DNA of 35,905 nucleotides from an uncultured Mycoplasmatota bacterium (GCA_900552235.1 URYZ01000006.1:1-35905), one strand, 5' to 3'; counted from the stretch's first letter, positions 16,209 through 24,872 are shown. Notes: generated from the letters alone by a model not told the origin. Numbers and translations are program-made.

Positions 16209-17228
16209 TTATAATCCAAGTATATATGGATTAGTACTTGTTCCATCTCCTCCGGTTATTTTAATATTTGATTTTAGATAAACAACTGGACGCGTAGCAT
16301 ACTGGTAATTGTAAGCTATCCCACCATCTGTTATATATCCTACATTATGCAAATAAAAAACACCATAGGCATAATCAGAATCTTGATTTAGTAGCCATTC
16401 ATTTATTTTTATATTATATAGCCAATTTGTTGAATTACATTGCCTTATATCATCAGTATTATTTCCATATATATATAAATTTTTACCTTCACAATTACTA
16501 CTTGCATACCCATAATCACTTACATACATAAGGCCTATTTTACCTATCCAACTATTTGGATTTGTTCCATAATAAAACTCATTACTTTTTGTATTTTTTA
16601 TTTTTCTTTCATAACTATACATAGCTACGGGAGTTGTTGTTGAAGTACCACCATTAAATCCTCCAAGATAATATTTTGCATTAGATATCATACTTTGTGC
16701 TTCACTTGTTAAACTATTTAAATATGTTCCATTTAAGTATGTATTTAATGTTGAACCTACCCAGTTATTTGAATATGCTGAAGTCCAATTTTTATTTCCT
16801 ATACTTTCATTTCTTATTAATTTTATTCTATTTTCAATATTACCTGTTCCATCATCTATGGGGAATACTCCAATTATTCTCCATACTTCATTATTAAATG
16901 TTACATAATTTTTTGGATTTGCTCCCCTATATCTATACTCTGTTATATCTTTATCATTTCCTATTTGAAGTGTTGTATCTTTTGGATGTGTTATGGTATA
17001 TAGACCACTATTATCTTTATTATCTGTTAATTTTATAAGTTTTTCTACACCACTTTTACTTAAATTTCCTACTTCCCCTTCAATTACATTAGTACTTGTT
17101 TTACTATAAGTAAAAAGTGCATAACTTGTATATCCCACTAATATTAAAAGAACTAAAATCATAGTAATTAAAAAATAACTATTTAAAACCTTTATATCAG
17201 TTTTTAAAAAACTTATAATTTTTTTCAT
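16209..17228 (-). CDS. Anchored surface protein with DUF6273-like domain
   Basis: A 339-aa protein with one N-terminal helix (about residues 19-40, ILVLLILVGYTSYALF) as uncleaved anchor or signal, then an extracellular domain rich in Asn, Gly, Ser, Thr and aromatics. VWRIIGVFPI, then IKLIRNESIGNKNW, then WVGSTLNTYLNGTYLNSL, and the end ATRPVVYLKSNIKITGGDG resemble the DUF6273 type of surface domain, where a WRI/VLLI core and an L..YLN..YL motif recur. I recall such proteins as abundant in uncultured gut Firmicutes, usually in several copies. Function is unknown. It has a perfect-hexamer promoter, suggesting high expression. Confidence 0.7.
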   Translation of the reverse strand: MKKIISFLKTDIKVLNSYFLITMILVLLILVGYTSYALFTYSKTSTNVIEGEVGNLSKSGVEKLIKLTDNKDNSGLYTITHPKDTTLQIGNDKDITEYRYRGANPKNYVTFNNEVWRIIGVFPIDDGTGNIENRIKLIRNESIGNKNWTSAYSNNWVGSTLNTYLNGTYLNSLTSEAQSMISNAKYYLGGFNGGTSTTTPVAMYSYERKIKNTKSNEFYYGTNPNSWIGKIGLMYVSDYGYASSNCEGKNLYIYGNNTDDIRQCNSTNWLYNIKINEWLLNQDSDYAYGVFYLHNVGYITDGGIAYNYQYATRPVVYLKSNIKITGGDGTSTNPYILGL

Positions 17229-17252
17229 ATCATCACCCTATCTTACAAGCAC

Positions 17253-17282
17253 ATTATATAAAATATACCTTTATTATGTCAA
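17253..17282 (-). promoter_or_regulatory. Consensus sigma-A promoter of the surface-protein gene
   Basis: TTGACA (17277-17282), an 18-bp spacer and TATAAT (17253-17258): both hexamers are perfect, the only such case noticed in the window. Confidence 0.8.
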
Positions 17283-17313
17283 TATATAATTTGTCGTTTT
17301 TTTAATTAAAAAA

Positions 17314-17335
17314 CTATACTTTTATTCAAGTATAG
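17314..17335 (-). terminator. Terminator of alaS
   Basis: CTATACTT and AAGTATAG around a 6-base loop, followed on the minus strand by TTTTTTAATT. It covers the alaS stop codon. Confidence 0.75.
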
Positions 17336-19070
17336 CCTTTATTCTTCTTACTCCTGAAGAGCTAGCTTCTTCTTTTATTATTTTAAAATGTCCTAATTCT
17401 TTAGTATTTTTTACATGTGGTCCACCACATAATTCTTTTGAAACATCCCCAATTGTATATACTGTTACAACATCAGGATATCTTTCAATAAACATACATT
17501 CTGCTCCACTTTTAATCGCATCTTCTTTATTCATTTGAGTACAAATAACATCTAATCCTTCATTAATCCAAGTATTTACAATATCTTCTGCTTTTTTTAT
17601 TTCCTCTTCACTTAATTTATGATCACAAGAAAAATCAAAACGCATTCTTTCTTCAGTTATATTACTTCCTTTTTGATGAACATCTTTATTTACTACTAAC
17701 TTTAATGCAGCATTAAGTAAATGTGTAGCCGTATGATATTTAGTTTCTATTTCACTATTATTAGATAATCCTCCTTTAAACTTACCACTTGATGATTTTC
17801 TTGACAGCTCTTGATGTGCTTTAAACTTTTCATAAAATCCATCAACATCAACTTCAATATTTTTTTCATTTGCAAGTTCTAAAGTTAATTCAATTGGAAA
17901 TCCATATGTATCATATAATTTAAATGCTAAATCTTTATTTAATTTATTGTCTTGTAAAGAACTAACCATTTTATCAAATTCTTTTAAACCTTTAGATAAT
18001 GTTTTATTAAATTTAATTTTTTCTTTTTTTAGTTCTTCAAGAACAATATTTCGATTTTCTTCTAATTCTTTATAATATTTTTTATACTTATCTATTATTA
18101 AATTAGCAAGTATTTCTTCAAAATTACTATCAATATCAATATTTAACATCTTAGCATATCTTATTGTTCTTCTTATTAATCTTCTTAAAATATAACCTTG
18201 ATCTGTATTAGAAGGTTTAATAAAAGCATAATCTGCAAGAATAAATACAGAAGTTCTTATATGATCTGCGATTATTCTCATTGGTTTTTCATTACCTTCA
18301 TATGGTAAAGATGATATTTCTTCTATTTTTTCTATAACATCTTTCCAAATTGATGATGTATAATTATCATTTACGCCTTCAAGAATAGCAGTTGTTCTTT
18401 CAACGCCCATACCTGTATCAACATTTTTCTTAGGAAGTTCACTAATTACCCCATTTTCATCTTTATAAAATTCCATAAAAACATCATTCCATATTTCAAC
18501 CCATCTATCATCTCCTGGATCAAATACTTCAGGTATTTCATCATCACTTCTAAAATAAAACATTTCACTATCAGGTCCACATGGTCCAGTTTCTCCTGCT
18601 ATCCAAAAATTATCATCTTTTGTTTTTGCAATTCTTTTTTCATTTATCCCTAAACTTTTCCATATTTCATAAGATGTTTTATCTTCTTCAATATCATCAT
18701 TTCCTGCAAAAACAGTAACTCCAAGCCTTTCAACAGGAATATTTAAAACTTTTGTTAAAAATTCAAAACTCCAAGTAATTGCTTCTTTTTTAAAATAATC
18801 TCCAAGACTCCAGTTACCTAACATTTCAAAAAATGTATGATGATAAGTATCTCCAATATTATCTAAATCATTAGTTCTAATACATTTTTGATAATCACAT
18901 AATCTTGTTCCTAAAGGATGTTTTTCTCCTTTTAAATAAGGTACAAGTGGTTGCATACCTGCTGTATTAAATAATACAGATGGATCATTTTCAGGTACAA
19001 CTGGCGCACTTGGTATAAAAACATGTCCTTTACTTACAAAAAAATCAATATATAAATCCTTTAAATTCAT
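17322..19070 (-). CDS. alaS: Alanyl-tRNA synthetase, short form lacking C-Ala and the editing beta-barrel
   Basis: Charges tRNA-Ala. The 582 aa are about 290 shorter than usual bacterial AlaRS (roughly 870). The class II catalytic domain is complete (FNTAGMQPLVPYLKG, TFFEMLGNWSLGDYF, GETGPCGPDSEMF, DTGMGVERT), followed by the helical tRNA-recognition domain. The link SGKFKGGLSNNSE goes directly to the editing-site motif HTATHLLNAALK (about residue 445), so the beta-barrel that normally carries TPFYAESGGQ is missing. The second editing motif CGGPHV (about 548) is present. The protein ends at GVRRIKAILE, with no DHHA1/C-Ala domain, and a terminator follows, so this is not a recent break. The form resembles AlaRS of Borrelia, Treponema and CPR bacteria. 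It starts on the last base of cmk. Confidence 0.93.
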   Translation of the reverse strand: MNLKDLYIDFFVSKGHVFIPSAPVVPENDPSVLFNTAGMQPLVPYLKGEKHPLGTRLCDYQKCIRTNDLDNIGDTYHHTFFEMLGNWSLGDYFKKEAITWSFEFLTKVLNIPVERLGVTVFAGNDDIEEDKTSYEIWKSLGINEKRIAKTKDDNFWIAGETGPCGPDSEMFYFRSDDEIPEVFDPGDDRWVEIWNDVFMEFYKDENGVISELPKKNVDTGMGVERTTAILEGVNDNYTSSIWKDVIEKIEEISSLPYEGNEKPMRIIADHIRTSVFILADYAFIKPSNTDQGYILRRLIRRTIRYAKMLNIDIDSNFEEILANLIIDKYKKYYKELEENRNIVLEELKKEKIKFNKTLSKGLKEFDKMVSSLQDNKLNKDLAFKLYDTYGFPIELTLELANEKNIEVDVDGFYEKFKAHQELSRKSSSGKFKGGLSNNSEIETKYHTATHLLNAALKLVVNKDVHQKGSNITEERMRFDFSCDHKLSEEEIKKAEDIVNTWINEGLDVICTQMNKEDAIKSGAECMFIERYPDVVTVYTIGDVSKELCGGPHVKNTKELGHFKIIKEEASSSGVRRIKAILE

Positions 19071-19729
19071 TATTTTTCACCTCTTACTACATTTAATATA
19101 ATATCAACAACTTCTTCAATAGTTTTATTAGTTGTATCAATATATACTTGGTCATCACTTCTTTTTAAAGCTCCAACTTTTTTATGTAAATCATTGTAAT
19201 CCCTTTTTTCAATATTTTCAAGTACTTCTTCATAAGTACATAAAATATTATTTAATTTATTTTGTTTAAATCTTCTATTTGCTCTTTCTTCTAAAGTAGC
19301 ATCTAAATAAAATTTATAATTTGCGTTTGGAAAAACAACTGTTGTTATATCTCTTCCTTCCATAACTATATCATTATTTTTAGCATAACTTCTTTGAAGA
19401 TGTAACATACTTTCTCTTACTCCAATGTAATTTGAAATAGGAGAAACAATATTTGATACTTCATTACTTCTTATTTTTTCTGTAACATCACGTCCATTTA
19501 AATAAACTTTGTCTTTTAAAAGTTTAATATCAATATTTCTTGCTACTTCTTCTAGTTTTTCTTGTTCTTCTTTTTTGATACCATTTTCTAAAGCATATAA
19601 AGCAACACATCTATACATAGCCCCTGTATCTATATTTAATAAGTTAAGTCTTTTTTCTAATTCTTTAGCAATTGTTCCTTTTCCAACCCCACATGGTCCA
19701 TCAATTGCAATTATTATATTTTCTTTCAT
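19070..19729 (-). CDS. cmk: Cytidylate kinase
   Basis: Phosphorylates CMP and dCMP to the diphosphates, recycling pyrimidine nucleotides. The 219 aa contain the P-loop IDGPCGVGKGTIAKEL (residues 8-23), NIDTGAMYRCVALYAL for substrate binding, GRDITTVVFPNANYKFYLDA with the family's conserved Arg-Asp, and ANRRFKQN, a basic lid segment. The length is normal for CMK type 1. It begins 41 bp after the AI-2E transporter gene and its stop overlaps the alaS start, so cmk and alaS are coupled. Its ribosome binding site (GAAAGGAA) lies right behind a 13-bp hairpin. Confidence 0.95.
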   Translation of the reverse strand: MKENIIIAIDGPCGVGKGTIAKELEKRLNLLNIDTGAMYRCVALYALENGIKKEEQEKLEEVARNIDIKLLKDKVYLNGRDVTEKIRSNEVSNIVSPISNYIGVRESMLHLQRSYAKNNDIVMEGRDITTVVFPNANYKFYLDATLEERANRRFKQNKLNNILCTYEEVLENIEKRDYNDLHKKVGALKRSDDQVYIDTTNKTIEEVVDIILNVVRGEK

Positions 19730-19745
19730 AATTTATTCCTTTCAA

Positions 19746-19775
19746 AATAAAACTTATTTAATAATAAGTTTTATT
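19746..19775 (-). terminator. Hairpin between the AI-2E gene and cmk (weak terminator or attenuator)
   Basis: AATAAAACTTATT and AATAAGTTTTATT make a perfect 13-bp stem with loop TAAT. On the minus strand only TTTTGAAAGG follows, so the U-tract is short, and the sequence behind it is the cmk ribosome binding site. Partial termination or mRNA-end stabilisation is possible. Confidence 0.5.
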
Positions 19776-20922
19776 CTTTTGTTTTTTCTTTTAATTTTCC
19801 AATTAAATTATATTTTTCATTATAATAACTTGCTATTATTTTAATACTAGCCATTATTGGTGTTGCAAAAATCATTCCAAGTATACCAAATAAATATCCA
19901 AATACTAATAATCCAATCATAATTGTTACAGGATGTAATTTCATAGTTTTACTCATTATTAATGGTTGTAAAATCATTCCATCAACTTGTTGAATAGCAA
20001 ATGCTACCACTCCTGCTAAAATACCAGTTAAAGGGCTTACTGTTAAACCAACAATAACGCATATTGCTCCACCTATCCATGGTCCAATATATGGAATAAT
20101 ATTTGTAATTCCACAAATAAGTCCAAAAAGTAAAGCACTTGGAAGACCAATTATTCCATAGAATATTGATGATAAAATCATTATAATTAATGATATAAAT
20201 AATGTTCCTTGAACGAAACTTCTAAAAGCTATATTTAATTTTCCAATTATATAATTAAATCCTTCTTTATTTTTTATTGGAATATAATTAAATATTTTTT
20301 TAACACCCTCAAAATCAATAAGTAAATAAAACCCTACGATTAATCCTAATCCAAAAGTACCAATAGATGATACAAGAGTACTTACAACATTTAAAGCTGC
20401 TTTAGGAAGTCCTGTTGTTAAATCTACCCCAATATTTTCTAATGCTTTATATACACTAGTTTCAACTGATGTAAAATCAAATCCTGTTGCTTCTAATTTA
20501 GTAAATAAATTTTCAATAAATGTACCTGTTGATTTTATAAGAGTTGGAAGTGAATTAGTAATAAATTCATTAAGTTGTGTATAAAGAAGTGGAAGCATTA
20601 TTCTAAATAATAAATATAAAATCAGGATAAACACAAAAAATACTACAATTGTTCCAATTGATCTTTTTACATTTTTCTTTTGTAAATAAGTAACTGCTGG
20701 ATCTAATAGCCATGCAATTACTAATCCTATAAAAAATGGACTAATGACTCCTAAAATAGATCCTAATACTTTAAATATTTCTAGATTTTTAAATAAAATT
20801 ATAACAAATACAATAATAGCCAAAATAACACATGTATAAAGTATTTTTAACATTTTTTTAGATAAACCTATTACTTCGTTTAAATTATGATAATTTAGTT
20901 CTTCTTTTTTATTGTTATTCAT
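19771..20922 (-). CDS. AI-2E family transporter
   Basis: A 383-aa polytopic membrane protein of the AI-2E (YdiK/PerM, TqsA) superfamily. About eight hydrophobic helices are visible: two near the start (about 27-70, with IGLVIAWLLDPAVTYLQK), a soluble linker, and several in the second half. The motifs PSALLFGLICGITNIIPYIGPWIGG and GYLFGILGMIFATPIMAS are family hallmarks. Substrates in this family are mostly unproven; some members export signals or sodium. In Bacillus a member (yrrI) precedes alaS, which matches this locus. Its hairpin-ended 3' end precedes cmk. The start has GAAAGGAATG. Confidence 0.9.
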   Translation of the reverse strand: MNNNKKEELNYHNLNEVIGLSKKMLKILYTCVILAIIVFVIILFKNLEIFKVLGSILGVISPFFIGLVIAWLLDPAVTYLQKKNVKRSIGTIVVFFVFILILYLLFRIMLPLLYTQLNEFITNSLPTLIKSTGTFIENLFTKLEATGFDFTSVETSVYKALENIGVDLTTGLPKAALNVVSTLVSSIGTFGLGLIVGFYLLIDFEGVKKIFNYIPIKNKEGFNYIIGKLNIAFRSFVQGTLFISLIIMILSSIFYGIIGLPSALLFGLICGITNIIPYIGPWIGGAICVIVGLTVSPLTGILAGVVAFAIQQVDGMILQPLIMSKTMKLHPVTIMIGLLVFGYLFGILGMIFATPIMASIKIIASYYNEKYNLIGKLKEKTKE

Positions 20923-20950
20923 AACTCTTCATTCCTTTCAAACTAACAAT

Positions 20951-20959
20951 AGTATACCA
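20951..20959 (-). promoter_or_regulatory. Extended -10 for the AI-2E/cmk/alaS unit
   Basis: On the minus strand TGGTATACT (TGn plus TATACT) lies about 30 bp before the AI-2E start. No good -35 is visible, as is usual with an extended -10. It lies just past the ytxH-like terminator. Confidence 0.45.
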
Positions 20960-20973
20960 TGAAAAATCTTTAA

Positions 20974-21009
20974 AAAAAACCCTAATTTAATTAAAAATTA
21001 GAGTTTTTT
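20974..21009 (-). terminator. Terminator of the YtxH-like gene
   Basis: AAAAAACCCTAATTT and AAATTAGAGTTTTTT pair with one mismatch around AATTAA, and the minus strand continues with T7. It overlaps the stop codon of the gene. Confidence 0.75.
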
Positions 21010-21185
21010 AAGTGACAAGTACATTCATCACAGCAATTACAAGAATTTTTCTTACCACTTCTTAAGTTACCTATAAAATCCTTAACACTTTGTTTAGCTT
21101 CTTTAGGTAAAGCAAAATAAACTCCTGCCCCTGCTATTACCATACTACCCACAACATAAGCAGCTGCTTTTTTAAATCCTTTCAA
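20991..21185 (-). CDS. YtxH-like small membrane protein with a Cys-rich tail
   Basis: A 64-aa protein beginning with TTG after GAGGTGA. Residues 8-26 are one hydrophobic helix (AAYVVGSMVIAGAGVYFAL), followed by PKEAKQSVKDFIGN, the pattern of YtxH-family proteins (Gly/Ala helix followed by an amphipathic segment). The C-terminal tail CNCCDECTCHL adds five cysteines and a histidine within eleven residues, which is unlike ordinary YtxH proteins and looks like a metal or iron-sulfur binding site. It lies 36 bp after recD2. Function is unknown. Confidence 0.7.
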   Translation of the reverse strand: MKGFKKAAAYVVGSMVIAGAGVYFALPKEAKQSVKDFIGNLRSGKKNSCNCCDECTCHLKNSNF

Positions 21186-21221
21186 AAATCTTCACCTCAA
21201 AAGTATTATTTACATATTTTA

Positions 21222-23405
21222 TTATTTAATACATGAAATAATAAAATCTTTCAAAGATGTTTTTCTAATATTTTCCTTATCATTTAAAATAGCTTTTTCT
21301 AAAGCGGATAATTCCCCAATTAAAATTAATTTTTTCTTTGCCCTTGTAGTAGCAGTATAAATAAGCTTTTTATATAACATAATACTATATTTATTTAAAA
21401 TTGGAATAATAACAACATCAAACTCACTACCTTGAGCTTTATGTATACTTATACAATAACCTAACTTTAAATCACTAAAATTAGATGCTGTTATTCTTAC
21501 AATATTAGAATCAAAATCTATTGTCATTGCTTTTGATTTTTTATTTTCAATTCTTAAAACTTTACCTATATCCCCATTAAATATATTTTCTTCAATATTA
21601 TTTACAAGTTGTAAAACCTTATCATTTTGTCTAAATAAAACACCATTATAAGTAATTTCAGTTTTAGTAACACTTCTTTTATTTATTAATTCTTGAATAT
21701 AATAATTTAAATCATCAATTCCATTATCTCCTTTATAAAGAGGTGCTAAAACTTGAAAATTATTTATATCCATATCTTTATATTTTAAAACATATTCTTT
21801 TAAACAAGATTTTAACTCTTCACTAGAACAGTTTTTAAATATTAAATCTTCACCCTTATTAAATATATCAAAATCTATTATATTATTATTTATATTATAA
21901 GCAAATAAACTAATATTAGAATTTTCTTCTTGTCTATATAATTTATTTAATTTAATTACATTTACACATTCACTATCAATAATATCTTTTAAAACTTGTC
22001 CTGGTCCAACACTTGGAAGTTGATTATAATCCCCGATTAAAACTATTTTAGTAGTCTTTTTTAATCCTAATAATAAATTATAAAACAAATATGTATCAAT
22101 CATACTAGATTCATCTATTATAACAAAATCTACTTCACTTAAATTATTTTCATTTATATTAAAAGTATCATCTTCTTTATTCCACTTTAAAAACCTATGA
22201 ATTGTATAACTAGGAAATAACGATTGTTCTGTTATTCTTTTACTAGCTCTTCCCGTTGGTGCTAAAAGCGCTAAATGCTTTTCAAGTTCAAATAAAGAAT
22301 AATTATTTATTTGTTGATATATTTTTGTAATTGATTTAATAATTGTTGTTTTACCTGTTCCAGGACCTCCAGTTATAACTAAAAACTTATTTATAAGTGC
22401 CTCTTGTATTGCATGTAATTGTTCGTTATTAAATTTTATATTATTTTCTTTTTCAAAATTTTCCAAAATATTAGAACTTATAACACTATCTTTATTATAA
22501 TCATTAGACAAAGAAAATATCCTTTCTGCTATATATTTTTCTGCTTCATACATTTTTTTTAAATAATACTTATTATCTTCTAAAATAATTTCTTTATTTT
22601 CCACTAATTGATTTAAACAAGATACAAAAAGTTCATAATTATCAAAAAATAATATTCTTTTTAAATATATTAATATATCATTTATAGAAAAGTATGTATT
22701 ACCACTTGCAAAAGATAATTCATTTAAAATATATTTTATACAAGATTTTATTCTCCTAGAATCATCCTCTTTAATATCAAAATTTGCTTTTAAACTATCA
22801 ATCTTTTTAAAAGAAATTTCATAAATATCTTCAACTAATATATATGGATTATATTTTATTACTTCCATTGTTTTTTCTTTATATGTATTATATATTTTCA
22901 AAGAATCTTTAGTAGAAAAACCAAGTTTATTTAAATCTACGATAACTTTATAACTTTGCTGATGTTTTAACAAATTAGTTTCTATTATTTCTTTTTGATT
23001 TTTCGTAACTGTTGGAACATCATATAAAATATCAGGATTATTTAAAATTGAATCTAAACAATTTTCCCCTAAAACTTCAACTATTTTAGTAGCAGTTTTC
23101 TCACCAATTTTAGGAAATAATTTACTTGATAAAAATTCAACAATATTATCTTTATCATTAGGTAATGTTATTTCATAAGTATCAACCATAAATTGCTCCC
23201 CATATTTTTCATGAATATTTGTTTTTCCATAAAATATATATAGATCAGTTTCATTTAACGTATTAAAATAACCTGTAAAAGTTATTGTTTTACTAAGGTA
23301 TTTTTTTAAATCATCACTTGCATCTTTTATTTTAAAAAGACCTACTACATAACCTTTATCACTTCTAAAAATATATTGCTTAAAATTACCTTTTATAAAT
23401 GTCAT
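21222..23405 (-). CDS. recD2: RecD2-type SF1B DNA helicase
   Basis: An ATP-dependent 5'-3' helicase of the RecD2/TraA type that works without RecB and RecC, with a role in DNA repair and replication stress. The 727 aa start at ATG 23405 after GGTGAT (an upstream in-frame TTG at 23429 is less likely). The N-terminal OB-like and helix-hairpin-helix part (KTATKIVEVLG near 110) precedes the motor: VITGGPGTGKTTIIK (Walker A, about residue 345), VDFVIIDESSMIDTYL (Walker B), GDYNQLPSVGPG, and near the end LGYCISIHKAQGSEFDVVII and LIYTATTRAKKKL. It sits in the recD2/AI-2E/alaS neighbourhood also seen in Bacillus. Confidence 0.95.
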   Translation of the reverse strand: MTFIKGNFKQYIFRSDKGYVVGLFKIKDASDDLKKYLSKTITFTGYFNTLNETDLYIFYGKTNIHEKYGEQFMVDTYEITLPNDKDNIVEFLSSKLFPKIGEKTATKIVEVLGENCLDSILNNPDILYDVPTVTKNQKEIIETNLLKHQQSYKVIVDLNKLGFSTKDSLKIYNTYKEKTMEVIKYNPYILVEDIYEISFKKIDSLKANFDIKEDDSRRIKSCIKYILNELSFASGNTYFSINDILIYLKRILFFDNYELFVSCLNQLVENKEIILEDNKYYLKKMYEAEKYIAERIFSLSNDYNKDSVISSNILENFEKENNIKFNNEQLHAIQEALINKFLVITGGPGTGKTTIIKSITKIYQQINNYSLFELEKHLALLAPTGRASKRITEQSLFPSYTIHRFLKWNKEDDTFNINENNLSEVDFVIIDESSMIDTYLFYNLLLGLKKTTKIVLIGDYNQLPSVGPGQVLKDIIDSECVNVIKLNKLYRQEENSNISLFAYNINNNIIDFDIFNKGEDLIFKNCSSEELKSCLKEYVLKYKDMDINNFQVLAPLYKGDNGIDDLNYYIQELINKRSVTKTEITYNGVLFRQNDKVLQLVNNIEENIFNGDIGKVLRIENKKSKAMTIDFDSNIVRITASNFSDLKLGYCISIHKAQGSEFDVVIIPILNKYSIMLYKKLIYTATTRAKKKLILIGELSALEKAILNDKENIRKTSLKDFIISCIK

Positions 23406-23436
23406 AACATCACCAATTAAATTATACAAAAAGAAA

Positions 23437-23471
23437 AAACATAAGTCAATTAAAAACTTGAACTTATGTTT
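23437..23471 (-). terminator. Terminator of the DUF1292 gene
   Basis: AAACATAAGT (23437-23446) and ACTTATGTTT (23462-23471) form a 10-bp stem with a 15-base loop, and the minus strand continues with TTTTTTCTTTTT. Confidence 0.75.
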
Positions 23472-23474
23472 GAA

Positions 23475-23681
23475 TTATTTAAATAACTCAATTACTTTAG
23501 ATAATTCTTCTTTATCAGTAACGCTTTCTACATATTTTTCATTATCACTTACAGTTTCTTTTAAAAACACAACATCGTTTGTACCATCAGTAGCAATAGC
23601 ATAAATATAATTTGTATTATTAAAAGATTGTTCCTTAATAATTAAAAATTCTGTATCATCTAACATTAATATATCATCCAT
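23475..23681 (-). CDS. DUF1292 family protein (YrzB-like)
   Basis: A 68-aa protein with the DUF1292 pattern: an acidic start with two short strands (MLDDTEFLIIKEQSF), then YIYAIATDGTNDVVFLKE, and an amphipathic end with SDNEKYVESVTDKEELSKV. The order of short strands ended by an acidic Asp/Glu helix is what the family shows. Members are small cytoplasmic proteins of unknown function; in Bacillus yrzB is near alaS and ruvX. It starts 2 bp after the previous gene, with AGGAG inside that gene. Confidence 0.7.
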   Translation of the reverse strand: MDDILMLDDTEFLIIKEQSFNNTNYIYAIATDGTNDVVFLKETVSDNEKYVESVTDKEELSKVIELFK

Positions 23682-23682
23682 A

Positions 23683-24165
23683 TTATTTTCTCGCTCCTGT
23701 TCCTGGATTACTTGTTTTTCCTAAAACAATTTGACTATATAAATCGTATGCTTCTTCGTTATAATCTAAATTACCACCTAGTTTATTTTGTTCATCAACC
23801 CAATGATAAAATCTTTGTATATCACTCATATCTTCAACACTTTCAATGTCAACTCCCAAAGGAGTTCCGTTTTTTTGTAAATAATCTGCTTTTTCCATTA
23901 CAGAAGAAACTCCGTATCCTACTCCAAAAACAATTGCAGATGTTGCAATTATAGCAAGCGCAGATTTTACCTTTTCAGGTAATGTTTTTTTACTTCTTCT
24001 TTCCTTTTGTTTAGAAACATTTCTAACCTTAGAGTTTTTTCCCATATTTATAGCTTCTTGTTTTTGTGTTTTTGAAAAATCATTCATATAATTTTTTTCA
24101 TATTCTTCAACAACACGTCTATAATGATTACTATCTAAAACACGTTCATTATCTTTAATATCCAT
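23683..24165 (-). CDS. Unknown single-helix membrane protein
   Basis: Not recognised. A 160-aa protein with an acidic and basic N-terminal part likely in the cytoplasm (KQKERRSKKTLPEK near 53-66), one membrane helix at about 67-90 (ALAIIATSAIVFGVGYGV), and an external part of about 70 residues rich in Asp, Glu, Tyr and Asn. It ends in NPGTGARK, which resembles a sorting signal but lacks a hydrophobic tail, so sortase anchoring is not supported. It precedes the DUF1292 gene by 2 bp. Confidence 0.6.
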   Translation of the reverse strand: MDIKDNERVLDSNHYRRVVEEYEKNYMNDFSKTQKQEAINMGKNSKVRNVSKQKERRSKKTLPEKVKSALAIIATSAIVFGVGYGVSSVMEKADYLQKNGTPLGVDIESVEDMSDIQRFYHWVDEQNKLGGNLDYNEEAYDLYSQIVLGKTSNPGTGARK

Positions 24166-24218
24166 ACTTTTACCTTCCTTCTATTATAAGAATAGCATAA
24201 ATTATTAATAAATGCAAA

Positions 24219-24818
24219 TTACATTCCTGCAAAATATGTAACTTCTCTTATCTCAAACCTTAAAGCATCTTTGCTATCAATATCATCATAAACTGATTTA
24301 AAATTCCATGTCTTTCCTTTTTCAAGATTTGATAAAAATGCATTACTTTCTCCAAGAACATTTCCTTTTGCATCATAAATTGTATAAGAAACAGCAATAG
24401 ATTTATATGATCTATTTGAATTGTTATGTAAATATCCTTCAACATAATAAACATTACTTTCACTATTATAATATCCTACAACATCTTTAGTTATTGTTAA
24501 ATTTCCTTTATCAATATAAACAATACCATCTTGTTCATAAAGTTTTAATGCTCTCATTTCATCATTTATATTATTTGCTACAAAAATCAACTCTAAAACA
24601 AATAAAATAGCACCAAGAACAATTATTAAAATAACCCATGTTGGCATTTTTTTCTTTGTTTCTTTTTTAATATTGTCACTTATAACTTCCATTTTTACAG
24701 GATTTTCTTTCACAACATTTTTTACTTTTTCAGATTTAGTTGTAGCATTTTTAGTAGCACTTGGTTTTTTTGTTGTACTTTTTTTAGTACTTGGTTTTTT
24801 AATTTCTTTTTCTTTCAT
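24219..24818 (-). CDS. Membrane-anchored FxLYD-domain protein
   Basis: A 199-aa protein. The first 55 residues are Lys/Ser/Thr-rich repeats (KKPSTKKSTTKKPSATK) and face the cytoplasm. A helix at about 59-82 (TWVILIIVLGAILFVLEL) anchors it. The external domain has the FxLYD pattern: YVEGYLHNNSNRSYKSIAVSYTIYDAKG followed by GESNAFLSNLEKGKTWNFKS, where a Gly-x-Leu-x-Asn start, a central strand and a Leu-x-x-Gly-x-x-x-x-Phe end are typical. The role of this domain is unknown, but it is common in secreted Firmicutes proteins. The start has AGGAGAA. Confidence 0.7.
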   Translation of the reverse strand: MKEKEIKKPSTKKSTTKKPSATKNATTKSEKVKNVVKENPVKMEVISDNIKKETKKKMPTWVILIIVLGAILFVLELIFVANNINDEMRALKLYEQDGIVYIDKGNLTITKDVVGYYNSESNVYYVEGYLHNNSNRSYKSIAVSYTIYDAKGNVLGESNAFLSNLEKGKTWNFKSVYDDIDSKDALRFEIREVTYFAGM

Positions 24819-24872
24819 ATTTATTCTCCTATCTTTTTTTATTTTATCACATATATTAAATATTTAAAATAT

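Noticed and set aside
17230..17340. alaS truncated by frameshift or sequencing error
   Set aside because: A terminator directly overlaps the stop codon, no C-Ala remnant is found in any frame of the 90-bp gap, and the internal beta-barrel is missing as well. The short form is a real architecture.
23683..23715. NPGTG at the C-terminus of the 160-aa protein as a sorting signal
   Set aside because: It is followed by only three residues and lacks the hydrophobic stretch needed by sortases.
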